Shown here: in pieces, positions 17,031-28,080 of the stretch
How the letters are laid out: every line of letters begins with the position of its first letter
How positions within the stretch are numbered: the stretch's first letter is position 1
DNA from: Alphaproteobacteria bacterium
Lineage (GTDB): Bacteria > Pseudomonadota > Alphaproteobacteria > UBA8366
Length of the DNA: 64,000 nt
Assembly (NCBI GenBank): GCA_009377445.1
Contig: WHUA01000010.1
Location: forward strand, 83,787 to 147,786
Reading direction: 5' to 3'
The notes under the pieces: generated by a model
Told to the model about the DNA's origin: nothing
Seen by the model: the letters and a program-made list of their open reading frames with translations, nothing else
The model's database searches: none
Translations under genes and position numbers: made by a program

Positions 17031-18131
17031 ATGGCGGCAATCGAACTGAGGGACCTCTGGAAGCGATACGACCGGGTCGAAGCGGTTCAGGGCATCAACC
17101 TCGACATCAGGCACAACGAGTTCATCGCCCTGGTCGGCCCGTCGGGCTGCGGCAAGACCACGACGCTGCGGATGATCGCCGGGCTCGAGGACATCACCGC
17201 GGGCGAGATCCGGGTCGGCGACCGCGTCGTCAACGAGGTCCCGCCCAAGGACCGCGACATCGCGATGGTGTTCCAGAACTACGCGCTCTATCCGCACATG
17301 ACCGTCTACGACAACATGGCCTTCGGGCTGAAGCTGCGGAAGACCTCGAAGGCGGAAATAGACCGCCGGGTGCGCGACGCGGCGGATATTCTCAACATCG
17401 GCGAGCTGCTCGACCGCCGGCCGAAGCAGCTCTCCGGCGGCCAGCGGCAGCGTGTCGCTATGGGGCGCGCGATCGTGCGCAATCCGCAGGTCTTCCTGTT
17501 CGACGAGCCGCTCAGCAACCTGGACGCCAAGCTCCGCGTTCAGATGCGGACCGAGATCAAGAAGATTCACCGCCGCGTCCGCACCACCGTCGTCTACGTG
17601 ACGCACGACCAGATCGAGGCGATGACGCTGGCCGACCGGATCGTGGTGATGAACTTCGGCTTGATCGAGCAGGTCGGCACCCCGGACGAGATGTACAACG
17701 CGCCGAAGACCCGTTTCGTCGCCAGCTTCATCGGCTCGCCGTCGATGAACTTCCTGCCCTGCCGGGTGGTCTCCGGCGGCAACGGCAGCCTCGCGTTGCG
17801 CCTGACGGACAAGCTGTCGCTCGCCGTCCCGCCCGAGCGCGCGGCGCGCTACCGCTCGCACCTCGACCGGGAGATGGTGTTCGGCATCCGGCCCGAGCAC
17901 ATCTCCGACCGGCGTCCGAATGCCGGCAGCGGCTTCGAGGAGTTCGAGGCCGGCATGGAGGTGGTGGAGCCGATGGGCATCGATACGATGGTGTTCTTCT
18001 CGATCGACGGAATCGAGATCTGCGCCCGCGCCCGTCCGCGCGCCGTCGGCCCGGTCGGCGAGGCGATGCCGTTCACCGTCGACATGAACGAGATGCACCT
18101 GATCGATCCCGCCAACGACCGGGTGGTGTGA
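17031..18131 (+). CDS. CUT1-type ABC transporter ATPase (UgpC/MalK-like)
   Basis: A 366-residue ATP-binding subunit. Walker A is GPSGCGKTT (36-44), the Q-loop lies in [12 protein letters not shown], the ABC signature LSGGQRQRV, Walker [14 protein letters not shown] and the switch His in [15 protein letters not shown]. The C-terminal about 130 residues form the TOBE/regulatory domain ([10 protein letters not shown]). It energises the importer encoded just upstream and completes the operon. The start follows GGGGAGCGAGAAGAAAC. A family C repeat lies downstream. Confidence 0.92.
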   Translation: MAAIELRDLWKRYDRVEAVQGINLDIRHNEFIALVGPSGCGKTTTLRMIAGLEDITAGEIRVGDRVVNEVPPKDRDIAMVFQNYALYPHMTVYDNMAFGLKLRKTSKAEIDRRVRDAADILNIGELLDRRPKQLSGGQRQRVAMGRAIVRNPQVFLFDEPLSNLDAKLRVQMRTEIKKIHRRVRTTVVYVTHDQIEAMTLADRIVVMNFGLIEQVGTPDEMYNAPKTRFVASFIGSPSMNFLPCRVVSGGNGSLALRLTDKLSLAVPPERAARYRSHLDREMVFGIRPEHISDRRPNAGSGFEEFEAGMEVVEPMGIDTMVFFSIDGIEICARARPRAVGPVGEAMPFTVDMNEMHLIDPANDRVV

Positions 18132-18173
18132 ACCCGGGCGCGCAACGTGGCAGCGGCTTTCCGATTTTATTTT

Positions 18174-18280
18174 CTCCCTCCCCCCTCGCGGGGGAGGGTC
18201 GGGGTGGGGGGGGGCCTTGAAGAACTCAGCTCGTCCATACCCCCCACCTAAATCCTCCCCCGCAAGGGGGGAGGACTTTT
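18174..18280. repeat. Family C composite repeat
   Basis: Two half elements in inverted orientation: one based on CCTCCCCCCTCGCGGGGG followed by a GGTCGGGGTGGGGG run, the other CCCCACCTAAATCCTCCCC with a CGCAAGGGGGGAGGAC tail. Each half forms a GC-rich hairpin. The same composite, with the two halves exchanged, occurs at 50991-51077 and 61172-61280. It sits in the gap between the ABC ATPase and the convergent amidohydrolase. Confidence 0.8.
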
Positions 18281-18293
18281 AAGGCTTCCGGGA

Positions 18294-19436
18294 CTAGTTG
18301 GTCAGCCCGTAGAACTTGCCGGCATTCTCGCAGGTGATCTGGTGCACCACGTCGGCCGGCAGGCCCGCGAACTGCTCCTTGATGTACTTGTCCGACTCCG
18401 GCCAGACGCCGTCGCCGTGCGGATAGTCGGAGCCCCACATCAGGGACTCGACGCCGATCTCGTTCACCAGCTTCGCGCCGATGATGTCGTACTGAAACGT
18501 CGCCTTGCACTGCCGCCGCCAGTATTCGCTCGGCTTCATCTTGAGGTCGAGGTCGTGGAAGCGGTCCTCCCATTCGAAGTCCATGCGGTCGAGCGCGTAG
18601 GCGAGCCAGCCGATGCCGCTTTCGCCGAGCGCGATGCGGACGTTCGGGTAGCGCTCCAACACCGCGCCGCCGATCACCGCCGCGATGATGTTGATCAGGT
18701 TCATCTGGAAGCCCGACACGCCGGTGAACATCGCGGCGCGGCGGCATTCCGGGGGAAGCTTCTCGCGCAGGTGCAGCGGCACCGACGGAAACGTATGGAA
18801 GTGCAGCGGCAGGTTGACGTCGTTGATCGCCTTCCACAGCGGCTCCCACATCGGGTGGTACATCGGCTGCATGTCCCATGAGCAGGACAGCTCGATGCCG
18901 CGGAGGCCGAGATCCTTCACGCGGTAGACCTCCTTCGCCGCCGCCTCGACGTCGCCGTAGGGCAGGCAGGCGAGGCCGAGCTGACGCTCCGGATACTCCT
19001 TGCAGAAGTCGGCGAGCCAGTCGTTGTAGATGCGGTACATCTCGTTGGCCGCCTCGTGGTCGGCGAGCTTGGAGGCCGCGCCGAGGATGCCGTACATCAC
19101 CTCGGCGTCCACATGGTCGCGCTCCATGTCCTTGATGCGGAGGGCGGGCGTCGAGACGCGGCGGATGTCCTTCTTGCCGTCCTCGTAGAGGTTCGTCGCG
19201 GCCATCAGGTCGGCGCGGGCATGCGCGCCCGGCACGTACTTCGCGCCCGACGGCCCGACACCGTTCTTGAGGCCGAAGGACGTGCCGTTCTTGCAGGTCC
19301 AGTACGGGCCGTCCGGGCCGTCGGTGACGAAGGGCATGCGCTCCTTCATCTTCGGCGACGCCTCGGACACGAACAGGTTCGGCGGCATCCAGCACATGTC
19401 GATGTGGCAGTCGGCGGAAATTCTCTTGTACTGCAT
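18294..19436 (-). CDS. Amidohydrolase family protein (ACMSD-like, Amidohydro_2)
   Basis: A 380-residue TIM-barrel metal-dependent hydrolase or decarboxylase. The N-terminal metal motif reads ADCHID (the usual DxHxH has Asp as its last residue). Later HFHTFPSVP and the C-terminal WGSDYPHGDG carry further ligands, the latter being the standard metal-binding Asp of the family. The ATG at 19436 follows GGGAGGATTGACA; the in-frame extension to 19475 is rejected for lack of a ribosome site. Such enzymes decarboxylate or hydrolyse aromatic and cyclic carboxylates. It stands alone between the CUT1 operon and the arsenic genes; the substrate is unknown. Confidence 0.85.
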   Translation of the reverse strand: MQYKRISADCHIDMCWMPPNLFVSEASPKMKERMPFVTDGPDGPYWTCKNGTSFGLKNGVGPSGAKYVPGAHARADLMAATNLYEDGKKDIRRVSTPALRIKDMERDHVDAEVMYGILGAASKLADHEAANEMYRIYNDWLADFCKEYPERQLGLACLPYGDVEAAAKEVYRVKDLGLRGIELSCSWDMQPMYHPMWEPLWKAINDVNLPLHFHTFPSVPLHLREKLPPECRRAAMFTGVSGFQMNLINIIAAVIGGAVLERYPNVRIALGESGIGWLAYALDRMDFEWEDRFHDLDLKMKPSEYWRRQCKATFQYDIIGAKLVNEIGVESLMWGSDYPHGDGVWPESDKYIKEQFAGLPADVVHQITCENAGKFYGLTN

Positions 19437-19537
19437 TGTCAATCCTCCCATGGGTGGCGGTAGCCCGACGGGCATTGCGTCGCAGGCACTGCTACCAGGA
19501 TAGAGGATTCGGCGGGCGGGGTCGAATTGGAGGAGGC

Positions 19538-20617
19538 TTATTCCGCGAAGTATTTCCGCGTCCTATTCGCGAAGGCGACGAGCGACAGCATCACCGGCAC
19601 CTCGACCAGCACGCCCACCACGGTCGCCAGCGCCGCGCCGGAGTGGAGGCCGAACAGGCTGATGGCGACGGCGACGGCGAGCTCGAAGAAGTTCGACGTG
19701 CCGATCAGCGCGCAGGGCGCGGCGACGTTGAACGGGATGCGCCACGCCCAGGCCGCCGCGTAGGCGATGACGAAGATGCCGTAGGACTGGATGATCAGCG
19801 GCGCCGCGATCAGCGCGATCAGCACCGGCCGGTCGAGGATCACCTGGCCCTGGAAGCCGAACAGGATCACCACCGTCGCCAGCAGGCCGAGGATGGAGAC
19901 CGGCTTCACCATCGCCGTGAAGCGCGCGACCGCCGCCTCCCCGCTCTCTCCACGGCGCGCGTGTCCGGTCAGCCAGTTGCGCGTCGCCCAGCCGGCGGCC
20001 AGCGGGATCACGATGTAGAGCACGACCGACAGGACCAGCGTCTCCCACGGCACGGTCAGGTCGGTCAGGCCGAGCAGCAGCGCCACGATCGGCGCGAAAG
20101 CGAAGATCATGATGATGTCGTTCGCGGCCACCTGGACCAGCGTGTAGGTCGCGTCGCCGCGGGTGAGCTGGCTCCACACCAGCACCATCGCCGTGCAGGG
20201 CGCGGCGCCGAGCAGGATCAGCCCGGCGATGTACTGCTGCGCGTCGGCAGGCGCGATCATGTCCCGGAACAGCACCTCGAAGAACAGCACGCCGAGCGCC
20301 GCCATGGTGAAGGGCTTGATCAGCCAGTTCACGACGATGGTGACGACGAGCCCCTTCGGCCGGTCGCCGATGTGGCGCAGGCTCGCGAAATCGACGTTGA
20401 CCATCATCGGATAGACCATCGCCCAGATCAGGACGGCGACGACCAGGTTGACCGAGGCGTATTCGAGGTCCGCGAGGAAGGCGAACAGGCCGGGCAGCGC
20501 GCTGCCGAGCGCCAGCCCAGCCGCGATGCACAGCGCCACCCAGACCGAGAGCCACTTCTCGAAGAAGCCGATCCCGCCGGCGGGCGGCGCGCCCGCCGTC
20601 GCAACGTCATGCGTCAT
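19538..20617 (-). CDS. acr3: ACR3-family arsenite efflux transporter
   Basis: A 359-residue membrane protein with about ten membrane segments, matching the Acr3 (arsenical resistance-3) family. Key signatures are [25 protein letters not shown], and [13 protein letters not shown], which contains the conserved Cys needed for As(III) transport. It expels arsenite across the inner membrane using the proton gradient. The ATG at 20617 follows GAGGAG; a TTG six bases upstream is also possible. The start overlaps the end of the upstream arsR-arsC fusion gene by 11 bp, so translation is coupled to the regulator/reductase gene. Confidence 0.93.
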   Translation of the reverse strand: MTHDVATAGAPPAGGIGFFEKWLSVWVALCIAAGLALGSALPGLFAFLADLEYASVNLVVAVLIWAMVYPMMVNVDFASLRHIGDRPKGLVVTIVVNWLIKPFTMAALGVLFFEVLFRDMIAPADAQQYIAGLILLGAAPCTAMVLVWSQLTRGDATYTLVQVAANDIIMIFAFAPIVALLLGLTDLTVPWETLVLSVVLYIVIPLAAGWATRNWLTGHARRGESGEAAVARFTAMVKPVSILGLLATVVILFGFQGQVILDRPVLIALIAAPLIIQSYGIFVIAYAAAWAWRIPFNVAAPCALIGTSNFFELAVAVAISLFGLHSGAALATVVGVLVEVPVMLSLVAFANRTRKYFAE

Positions 20618-21479
20618 GTGCAACCAACTCCTCGGTATTCTTGGTTTTGCCTATCTCTTCCAGGCGCCGCTGCAGCGACAGCCGGTCCAGGCTCCCGATC
20701 GGCAGATTGACGAAGATCGCGATCCGGTTGGCGAGCATCCGGTAGGCGTCCGCGAAGGCGAGGCTTCGCTCCGTCTCGCTCCCTTCGGCGGCAGCCGGAT
20801 CGGGCACGCCCCAATGCGCCGTCATCGGCTGGCCGGGCCAGACCGGACAGGCCTCCGCCGCCGCGTCGTCGCAGACGGTGAAGACGAAATCGAGACCGGG
20901 CGCGCCGGACGCCGCGAACTCCTCCCAGCTCTTGGAGCGCGCGAAGCCGAGGTCGTGGCTCTGCCGCCGCAGGAGCGCCAGGGTGGACGGATGCACCGCG
21001 CCCTTCGGCCGCGATCCGGCGGAGAAGGCGCGAAACCGGCCCTGCCCCAGCCGGTTCAAGATCGCCTCCGCCATGATCGAGCGCGCGGAATTGCCGGTGC
21101 AGAGGAAGAGCACGTTGAATATCGGCTCCGGCGCCGCGTCCGTCATGCCGCAGCCGCCCGTCCGGCTGTTCAGCAGCGGCGCGCAGGCTTCGGGCCGGCC
21201 GCCGCAGCAATCTTCCATCAGGAAGGACAGGAGCCGCCGCATGCCCGCGAGGTCGGCGAAGTAGCGGATGTTGCGCCCTTCCCGCACGCTGCGGATCAGC
21301 CCGGCATGCGCCAGGATCGCCAGGTTGGCCGAGATCGTGTTCTGCCGCGCGCCCATCGCATCCGCGATCTCGCCCGCGCACAGGCCCACCGGCTCCGCCC
21401 GCGTCAGCAGCCGGAACACGTCCAGCCGCGTTTCCTGCGAGAGCGCGGAGAGGGCTTCGAGGGATTGGGATTTATCCAT
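20607..21479 (-). CDS. ArsR-ArsC fusion: arsenic-responsive repressor plus arsenate reductase
   Basis: A 290-residue fusion. Residues 1-105 are an ArsR winged-helix repressor; the likely As(III) site is Cys91-Cys92 with Cys99 in [15 protein letters not shown], similar in layout to the C-terminal Cys site of Acidithiobacillus-type ArsR. Residues about 119-265 are a low-molecular-weight-phosphatase-type ArsC with the active-site loop LCTGNSARS (Cys127) and further Cys in [16 protein letters not shown] for the thioredoxin-linked cascade. It can thus both reduce arsenate and sense the product arsenite, and it overlaps acr3. No ribosome site is visible before the ATG, which lies inside an operator-like dyad. 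Fusion of these domains is known but uncommon. Confidence 0.92.
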   Translation of the reverse strand: MDKSQSLEALSALSQETRLDVFRLLTRAEPVGLCAGEIADAMGARQNTISANLAILAHAGLIRSVREGRNIRYFADLAGMRRLLSFLMEDCCGGRPEACAPLLNSRTGGCGMTDAAPEPIFNVLFLCTGNSARSIMAEAILNRLGQGRFRAFSAGSRPKGAVHPSTLALLRRQSHDLGFARSKSWEEFAASGAPGLDFVFTVCDDAAAEACPVWPGQPMTAHWGVPDPAAAEGSETERSLAFADAYRMLANRIAIFVNLPIGSLDRLSLQRRLEEIGKTKNTEELVAHDA

Positions 21480-21501
21480 ATATCATGAATAGTCGATATA
21501 T
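21478..21501. promoter_or_regulatory. Probable ArsR operator overlapping the arsR-arsC start codon
   Basis: ATATATC and GATATAT form a perfect 7-bp inverted repeat with a 10-bp spacer, in an AT-rich island within GC-rich sequence. The start codon of the fusion gene lies inside the left arm. ArsR dimers bind such dyads and release on arsenite binding. Its position, and the absence of a Shine-Dalgarno, suggest a leaderless or very short-leader transcript repressed by its own product. Prediction only. Confidence 0.55.
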
Positions 21502-21548
21502 TATCGGCGCGCAAGAGGCAGCAGGAGATACCGCCCACCACAAAGATC

Positions 21549-21753
21549 GTCACCGCCCGGCTTGACCGGGCGGTCCACGGCACGGCGCCTCGACCCCTCC
21601 CGCCGAGAAGATGGGCTGGCCCGCGCCTTATTTGAGGCTCCGCGCCGATATCTGCTTGCTTGCCATGGACTCCCCGGTCAAGCCGGGGAGTGACGGTTCT
21701 TTTTCGTTTTCCAGTTAGTTATTGTCATGTCGCGGATTGACCGTGGCATCCAT
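21549..21753. repeat. Three family A hairpins
   Basis: A single unit at 21549-21580 (stem CCGCCCGG/CCGGGCGG) and an inverted pair at 21664-21694 (stem ACTCCCCGG/CCGGGGAGT) and 21723-21753 (stem ATGTCGCGG/CCGTGGCAT, paired through G-U wobbles). They fill most of the 365-bp gap between the two divergent arsenic gene groups; no gene is visible in this gap. Confidence 0.8.
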
Positions 21754-21782
21754 GCCCCGGTCGACAGGCAGCGAATGACAGC

Positions 21783-21810
21783 GTATATTCCGATATTCCT
21801 AAAAATATAC
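21783..21810. promoter_or_regulatory. AT-rich dyad upstream of second arsR
   Basis: GTATATT and AATATAC form an inverted repeat, and the left part contains TATTCCGAT, the same half-site found in the palindrome before the arsP-like gene at 22173-22194. It is placed about 35-60 bp upstream of the second arsR start, which fits an autoregulatory operator over the promoter. Predicted from pattern only. Confidence 0.5.
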
Positions 21811-21844
21811 TTGCACAAACCACCGCGCCGAGTACACTCCCCTC

Positions 21845-22156
21845 ATGGACGATTCCCTGATCGCGGACCGGCTCTGCGCGCTCGGCAGCGAAACGCGGCT
21901 GAAGATCTACCGCATCCTCGTTCGCGCGGGGCATGAGGGGGTTCCGGTGAGCGATCTGCAGCGCCGCACCGGGATCGCGATGTCGACGGTGTCGCATCAC
22001 CTGCACCGCCTCATCTCGGTCGGCCTCGTCTATCAGCAGAGAGACGGCACGACCCTTTTCTGCCATGCGAACTACAAGGCGATGGACGAGACGCTGGGCT
22101 CGCTCACGAAGGTATGCTGCATCGACGCGAAGGCCTCTGCGGAGGACGCCGCGTAG
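21845..22156 (+). CDS. ArsR/SmtB-family metalloregulator
   Basis: A 103-residue winged helix-turn-helix repressor. The fold is evident from DRLCALGSETRLKIYRILV (helices 1-2), the recognition helix region MSTVSHHLHRLISVGLV, and the wing with QQRDGTTLFCHANY. A C-terminal Cys pair (KVCCIDAK) could bind As(III), Sb(III) or another thiophilic metal; the single Cys in FCHAN may contribute. It precedes an ArsP-like permease by 51 bp with a perfect palindrome between them, so it probably controls both itself and the permease. It differs from the ArsR domain of the nearby fusion protein. Confidence 0.88.
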   Translation: MDDSLIADRLCALGSETRLKIYRILVRAGHEGVPVSDLQRRTGIAMSTVSHHLHRLISVGLVYQQRDGTTLFCHANYKAMDETLGSLTKVCCIDAKASAEDAA

Positions 22157-22172
22157 CCTTTTTTTGGCTTTG

Positions 22173-22194
22173 TATTCCGATTGTTCTCGGAATA
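22173..22194. promoter_or_regulatory. Perfect palindrome upstream of the arsP-like gene
   Basis: TATTCCGA and TCGGAATA form a perfect 8-bp inverted repeat with a 6-bp spacer (TTGTTC), just before the ribosome site of the permease. The half-site TATTCCGA also occurs in front of the regulator gene at 21786. A likely binding site for the ArsR/SmtB protein encoded immediately upstream. Confidence 0.6.
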
Positions 22195-22207
22195 ATGGAG
22201 AAGCGAC

Positions 22208-23233
22208 ATGGTTGACGTCACCCTGCCCGGCCGCCGCGCGCTGTCGAAGATCGACCCCGTCGCTATCGTGGCGCTCATCGCCGTCCTGCTGCTCGCGGCC
22301 GTGGCGCCGTCGCAGGCCGCCGAAAGCCTTCGCTTCACGCTGCGCGCGCTGATCGGCGTGGCGCCCTTCCTGCTGCTGTCGATCGGCGTCGCCGCCTACG
22401 CCAAGGCCAGCGGCGCCGAGCGGCTGATCGCGAAAGCCTTCACCGGAAATGTCGGCAGGATGGTCGTCTTCGCCGCCCTGATGGGCGCGCTGGCGCCGTT
22501 CTGCTCCTGCGGCGTGATCCCGGTCATCGCGGCCCTGCTGGCGATGGGCGTGCCGCTGGCGCCGGTGATGGCCTTCTGGCTGGCGTCGCCGTTGATGGAC
22601 CCCTCGATGTTCTTCGTGACCACCGGCACGCTCGGCCTCGACTTCGCAGTCTACAAAACCTTTGCCGCGGTTTCGGTCGGCCTGCTCGGCGGCTTCGGCA
22701 CGCTGCTGCTGATGCGCGCGGGCTTTTTCGCCGATCCGTTGCGGGAGGGCGTCGGCAACGGCGGCTGCGGCAGCGCATCGGTACGCAGCGGCAAGGACGT
22801 GGTCTGGGCGTTCTGGAAGGAGACGGAGCGGCGCGCGATCTTCCCGAAGACCGCGCTGAGCAACGGCCTCTTCCTCGGCAAATGGCTGACCGTCGCCTTC
22901 CTCCTCGAAAGCCTGATGGTCGCCTACCTGCCGGCGGAGACCGTCGGCGCCTGGATCGGCGGCAGCGGCTGGCTCACGGTGGCCGGCGCGACGCTGGTCG
23001 GAATCCCCGCCTATCTCAACGGCTACGCCGCGCTCCCCCTCGTCGCCGGCCTGATCGAGCAGGGCATGGCGCCCACCACGGGCATGGCCTTCCTGCTCGC
23101 GGGCGGGGTCAGCTCGATCCCCGCCGCGATCGCGGTCTGGGCGCTCGCCCGGCCGCCCGTCTTCGCCGCCTATCTCGGCTTCGCCACGCTCGGCGCGTTC
23201 ACCTTGGGGCTTGGATTCGGGGCATTCGCCTGA
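22208..23233 (+). CDS. ArsP-like permease (SO_0444/PF03773 type)
   Basis: A 341-residue inner-membrane permease with 8-10 hydrophobic segments. The family hallmark FCSCGVIPVIAALL is present with its conserved Cys pair, and a central loop holds a further Cys in GNGGCGSAS. Homologues include ArsP, which exports trivalent organoarsenicals such as methylarsenite, and related permeases linked with other thiophilic metals. The ATG follows AATGGAGAAGCGAC. Being coupled to an ArsR/SmtB gene and close to an acr3/arsR-arsC operon argues for an arsenical role, but the exact substrate is inferred. Confidence 0.82.
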   Translation: MVDVTLPGRRALSKIDPVAIVALIAVLLLAAVAPSQAAESLRFTLRALIGVAPFLLLSIGVAAYAKASGAERLIAKAFTGNVGRMVVFAALMGALAPFCSCGVIPVIAALLAMGVPLAPVMAFWLASPLMDPSMFFVTTGTLGLDFAVYKTFAAVSVGLLGGFGTLLLMRAGFFADPLREGVGNGGCGSASVRSGKDVVWAFWKETERRAIFPKTALSNGLFLGKWLTVAFLLESLMVAYLPAETVGAWIGGSGWLTVAGATLVGIPAYLNGYAALPLVAGLIEQGMAPTTGMAFLLAGGVSSIPAAIAVWALARPPVFAAYLGFATLGAFTLGLGFGAFA

Positions 23234-23491
23234 CGGCATTTGAGGATCGGCGCTTGATCCTCGCGCAACCGGAACAACCTTCCTCTCCAAGGAGCTGCTC
23301 TGCAAATACAGGTTATTCGGCTTGCGTCCGGATTTCCCGGGACGTTAAACTCGATATCGAGGAATTGAACCCGGCCCCCAGACCCGAATCGTCTCGAATC
23401 GCCTCCCGCAGGAAACCCCGATATCCCTGCCCGGCCTCGCGACCGATGCTATCGGCTTTCCTGAGGGTCGCTGCCACCGAAGGGGCTTGCC

Positions 23492-25771
<2,280 letters not shown>

Positions 25772-26038
25772 GTGACCGCTGTTCCGGTACCCGTCCGTGT
25801 CGTTTTCACGGACGGGTTCAGCCACCAGTACACCGGCGGCCTCAAGGAATTTGATCTCGAGGCCCGGACCCTGCGCGATGTCATCAAGACGCTGGACGAG
25901 CGCTACCCGGGCCTCGGCGAGCATCTGCAGGAAGAAACCACCGTCGCCATCGACGGCGAGATCCACGAGAACCCGCAATACCAGCCCGTCAAGGCCGGCA
26001 GCGAGATCTTCTTCATCCCCAAGCTCGAAGGCGGCTGA
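25772..26038 (+). CDS. MoaD/ThiS-like ubiquitin-fold protein
   Basis: An 88-residue beta-grasp protein ending in Gly-Gly, as needed for activation to a C-terminal thiocarboxylate sulfur donor. The pattern LRDVIKTLDERYPGLGEHL and the final GSEIFFIPKLEGG match MoaD-type sulfur carriers. GTG at 25772 directly follows the stop of the molybdenum hydroxylase gene and is preceded by GGAACGGAG, so the two are translationally linked. A dedicated sulfur carrier next to a Mo enzyme may serve cofactor assembly or sulfuration for that enzyme; this is inference. Other MoaD functions cannot be excluded. Confidence 0.85.
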   Translation: MTAVPVPVRVVFTDGFSHQYTGGLKEFDLEARTLRDVIKTLDERYPGLGEHLQEETTVAIDGEIHENPQYQPVKAGSEIFFIPKLEGG

Positions 26039-26041
26039 GGC

Positions 26042-26232
26042 AAAAAAGGGGACAGAGCCCTATTTAAAAAAGGGGACAGAGCCCTATTTTGCCAAAACCA
26101 GCACGTGGTTTGCCGGAACAAATCCGGAAACGACGGTAAGCATTTGATTTAAAACACGATCGTTACTCGCGGACTTGTTCCGCGAGTCCATGCGCACCGG
26201 CCTCCCGGAAATAGGGCTCTGTCCCCTTTTCC
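26042..26232. repeat. Family D repeats with an embedded family A hairpin
   Basis: Two tandem direct copies of a 24-25 bp unit with core GGGGACAGAGCCCTATTT (26042-26065 and 26066-26090) and one inverted copy (about 26208-26232), the last ending one base before the stop of the DUF1194 gene. Between them is a single family A hairpin (26161-26192, stem ACTCGCGGA/TCCGCGAGT). A perfect palindrome of the same family D unit is at 36882-36931. Confidence 0.85.
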
Positions 26233-26233
26233 G

Positions 26234-27085
26234 TTAAGGGTCCTCGTAGCGCAGCAGGATCTGCTCGCCGATGTTGCAGGGCGGGGCGATGCGGGTGTCG
26301 GGGCCGGCTTGGGCCGGGAGCACGCGAACGCCGTTGCGCGGCGTGCGGCCGGCGATCTCGAGGATGAGCTTCCGCCGCACCGCGCGGGCGAAGTCGGGGA
26401 AATCCACCGCGACCTCGAGGAACGCGCCCGGGCCGCCGATCACGCAATCGCGGAAATAGAGGTCCAGGTCCGGAAGATTGAAGCGCGAGTAGAGGCCCCT
26501 GCTGTGCCCCATGATCGGCAGGCCGTTGATCGTGACGCCGGCGGCGAGCGCCTTCCCGCGGGCGAGCGTCACCAGGTCGCCGTCGTTGTTGGGACCGTCG
26601 CCCGACACGTCGATGACGCGGCGCGTGCCGGCGAAGCCGTTACCGTCGAACCACGGAAGCGCGAAGTTGATGGCGTCGCTGATCGATGTCCGCCGGGCCG
26701 ATCCCGGCGGCTTGCTCCGGTTCAGCGCTTCCGCGAAGGCGCGGGCGCTCTTCTCGCCGTCGATCAGGGTCCAGGATATGATGACTTGCGCGGTCTCGAT
26801 GCCGGCCCACTCGAAGTACCCGACGGCTATCTTGCCGATGAAGCCCGAGCCGATGGCGCGGATCAGCGCCGGGTCGCGGAACGCATCGATATAACCCTGG
26901 CGCTGCAGCCGGGCCTCTTCCCGGTCGATGCTGCGCGACACGTCGATCGCCAGTATCAGCTCCAGGTCGACCGGCGTCTCCGCGCGCGCCGCATTGCAGG
27001 CAATGCCCGCCGTCACGGCCGCCGTCACCGACAGGACTGCCATAGCGCGAGCCAGCGCCGGCGAACGCGAGGGAATGCCACCCAT
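26234..27085 (-). CDS. DUF1194 VWA-like exported protein
   Basis: A 283-residue protein with an N-terminal signal peptide ending near NAARAE, so probably periplasmic. The mature part opens with VDLELILAIDVSRSID, in which DVSRS is a MIDAS metal-site motif of von Willebrand A domains, and later VIDVSGDGPNNDG supplies the second MIDAS loop. DUF1194 proteins are of unknown function. I chose ATG 27085 because GGAGGCATTGGG precedes it; the longer start at 27118 lacks one. It is divergent from the DUF6152 gene, and family D repeats abut its 3' end. Confidence 0.85.
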   Translation of the reverse strand: MGGIPSRSPALARAMAVLSVTAAVTAGIACNAARAETPVDLELILAIDVSRSIDREEARLQRQGYIDAFRDPALIRAIGSGFIGKIAVGYFEWAGIETAQVIISWTLIDGEKSARAFAEALNRSKPPGSARRTSISDAINFALPWFDGNGFAGTRRVIDVSGDGPNNDGDLVTLARGKALAAGVTINGLPIMGHSRGLYSRFNLPDLDLYFRDCVIGGPGAFLEVAVDFPDFARAVRRKLILEIAGRTPRNGVRVLPAQAGPDTRIAPPCNIGEQILLRYEDP

Positions 27086-27209
27086 CCCAATGCCTCCGCA
27101 ACAGGGTGCGTAGAGCATGCCACCGCCGGCCGCGGCGGTCCACTGGGGGGCTTTCCGTCCGCACCGCCTCCCCTATGTCAATAGGAGTCCAGGTTTCAGG
27201 GAGGCAAGG

Positions 27210-27599
27210 ATGAACCGGCGTACTTTCATGCAGGGCTGCGGCGTGGCGCTCCTGGGAGCGATCTCGGCCGCGCTCCTTTCGAATCCGCTGCGCGCGCATC
27301 ATGGCTGGGGATGGGCCACCGACGAGGAGTTCGAGCTGACCGGGCGGATCAAGGCGGTTCAGCTCGGCAATCCGCACGGCGAGCTGACCCTGGACGCCAA
27401 GGGCGAGGACTGGGTGGTCGAGATCGGCCAGCCCTGGCGCAACGAGCGCGCCGGCCTGACCGAAAGCGTGCTCGCCATCGGCACCACCGTCACCGCCCAC
27501 GGCCACCGCTCGGCCAACAAGGCGGAGCGGCTGATGAAGGCGGAGCGCATCGTGATCGCCGGCAAGGACCATGACCTCTATCCGGACCGCGCTTCGTAA
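27210..27599 (+). CDS. DUF6152-like exported protein
   Basis: A 129-residue protein starting MNRRTFMQGC, a twin-arginine-like signal, with cleavage around LRAHHG. The mature N-terminus is His-rich (AHHGWGW), which could bind a metal after cleavage. The following EFELTGRIKAVQLGNPHGEL, WVVEIGQPWRNERAGLT and TVTAHGHRS segments are the recurrent pattern of the DUF6152 family as I recall it. The start follows GGGAGGCAAGG. It is cotranscribed with a small membrane protein 15 bp downstream. Function unknown; an OB-like fold and envelope location are plausible inferences. Confidence 0.78.
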   Translation: MNRRTFMQGCGVALLGAISAALLSNPLRAHHGWGWATDEEFELTGRIKAVQLGNPHGELTLDAKGEDWVVEIGQPWRNERAGLTESVLAIGTTVTAHGHRSANKAERLMKAERIVIAGKDHDLYPDRAS

Positions 27600-27614
27600 A
27601 CCGGCGGCTTCCCG

Positions 27615-28079
27615 ATGCTCACCGACATCCTGGCGGCGCTGCATGCGTCGCCGCCCGCAGCGGCGCTGCGCGGCTCGACCTGGCTCTACCCGCTGGTCAA
27701 CGCCGGCCACATCGTCGGCATCGCGCTCCTGTTCGGCGCGATCGCGTCGCTCGATCTCCGGATGATGGGCGCGTGGAGCACGATGCCGCTGGCCGCGCTC
27801 TCCCGCATACTGACGCCCGTGGCCGCCACGGGATTCGCGATCGCCGTCACGGCGGGCGGGCTGCTCTTCATCACCAAGGCCAACGCCTACGCCGCGTCAG
27901 AGCTGTTCCAGGCGAAGATGCTCCTGGTCGCGGCAGGCCTTGCCAACATCCTCGCCTATTATGCGCTGCGCCGCCGCGCCGAGCCCCTGCCGATCGCGCT
28001 GCAACGGATTTTCGGGGCAACGTCGCTCGCCATCTGGCTCGGCGTCATCGTGCTCGGCCGCCTCGTCGGCTATTTCTGA
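27615..28079 (+). CDS. Small integral membrane protein (DUF6644-like)
   Basis: A 154-residue protein with four hydrophobic helices. The first helix region STWLYPLVNAGHIVGIALLFG and the later RILTPVAATGFAIAV contain the His, and an Arg-rich cytoplasmic loop RRRAEP precedes the last helix. The LYPLVNAGHIVGIA wording is characteristic of a family usually found next to DUF6152 genes, as here. No enzymatic motif is visible. The gene converges on terC with one base between stops. Confidence 0.75.
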   Translation: MLTDILAALHASPPAAALRGSTWLYPLVNAGHIVGIALLFGAIASLDLRMMGAWSTMPLAALSRILTPVAATGFAIAVTAGGLLFITKANAYAASELFQAKMLLVAAGLANILAYYALRRRAEPLPIALQRIFGATSLAIWLGVIVLGRLVGYF

Positions 28080-28080
28080 G

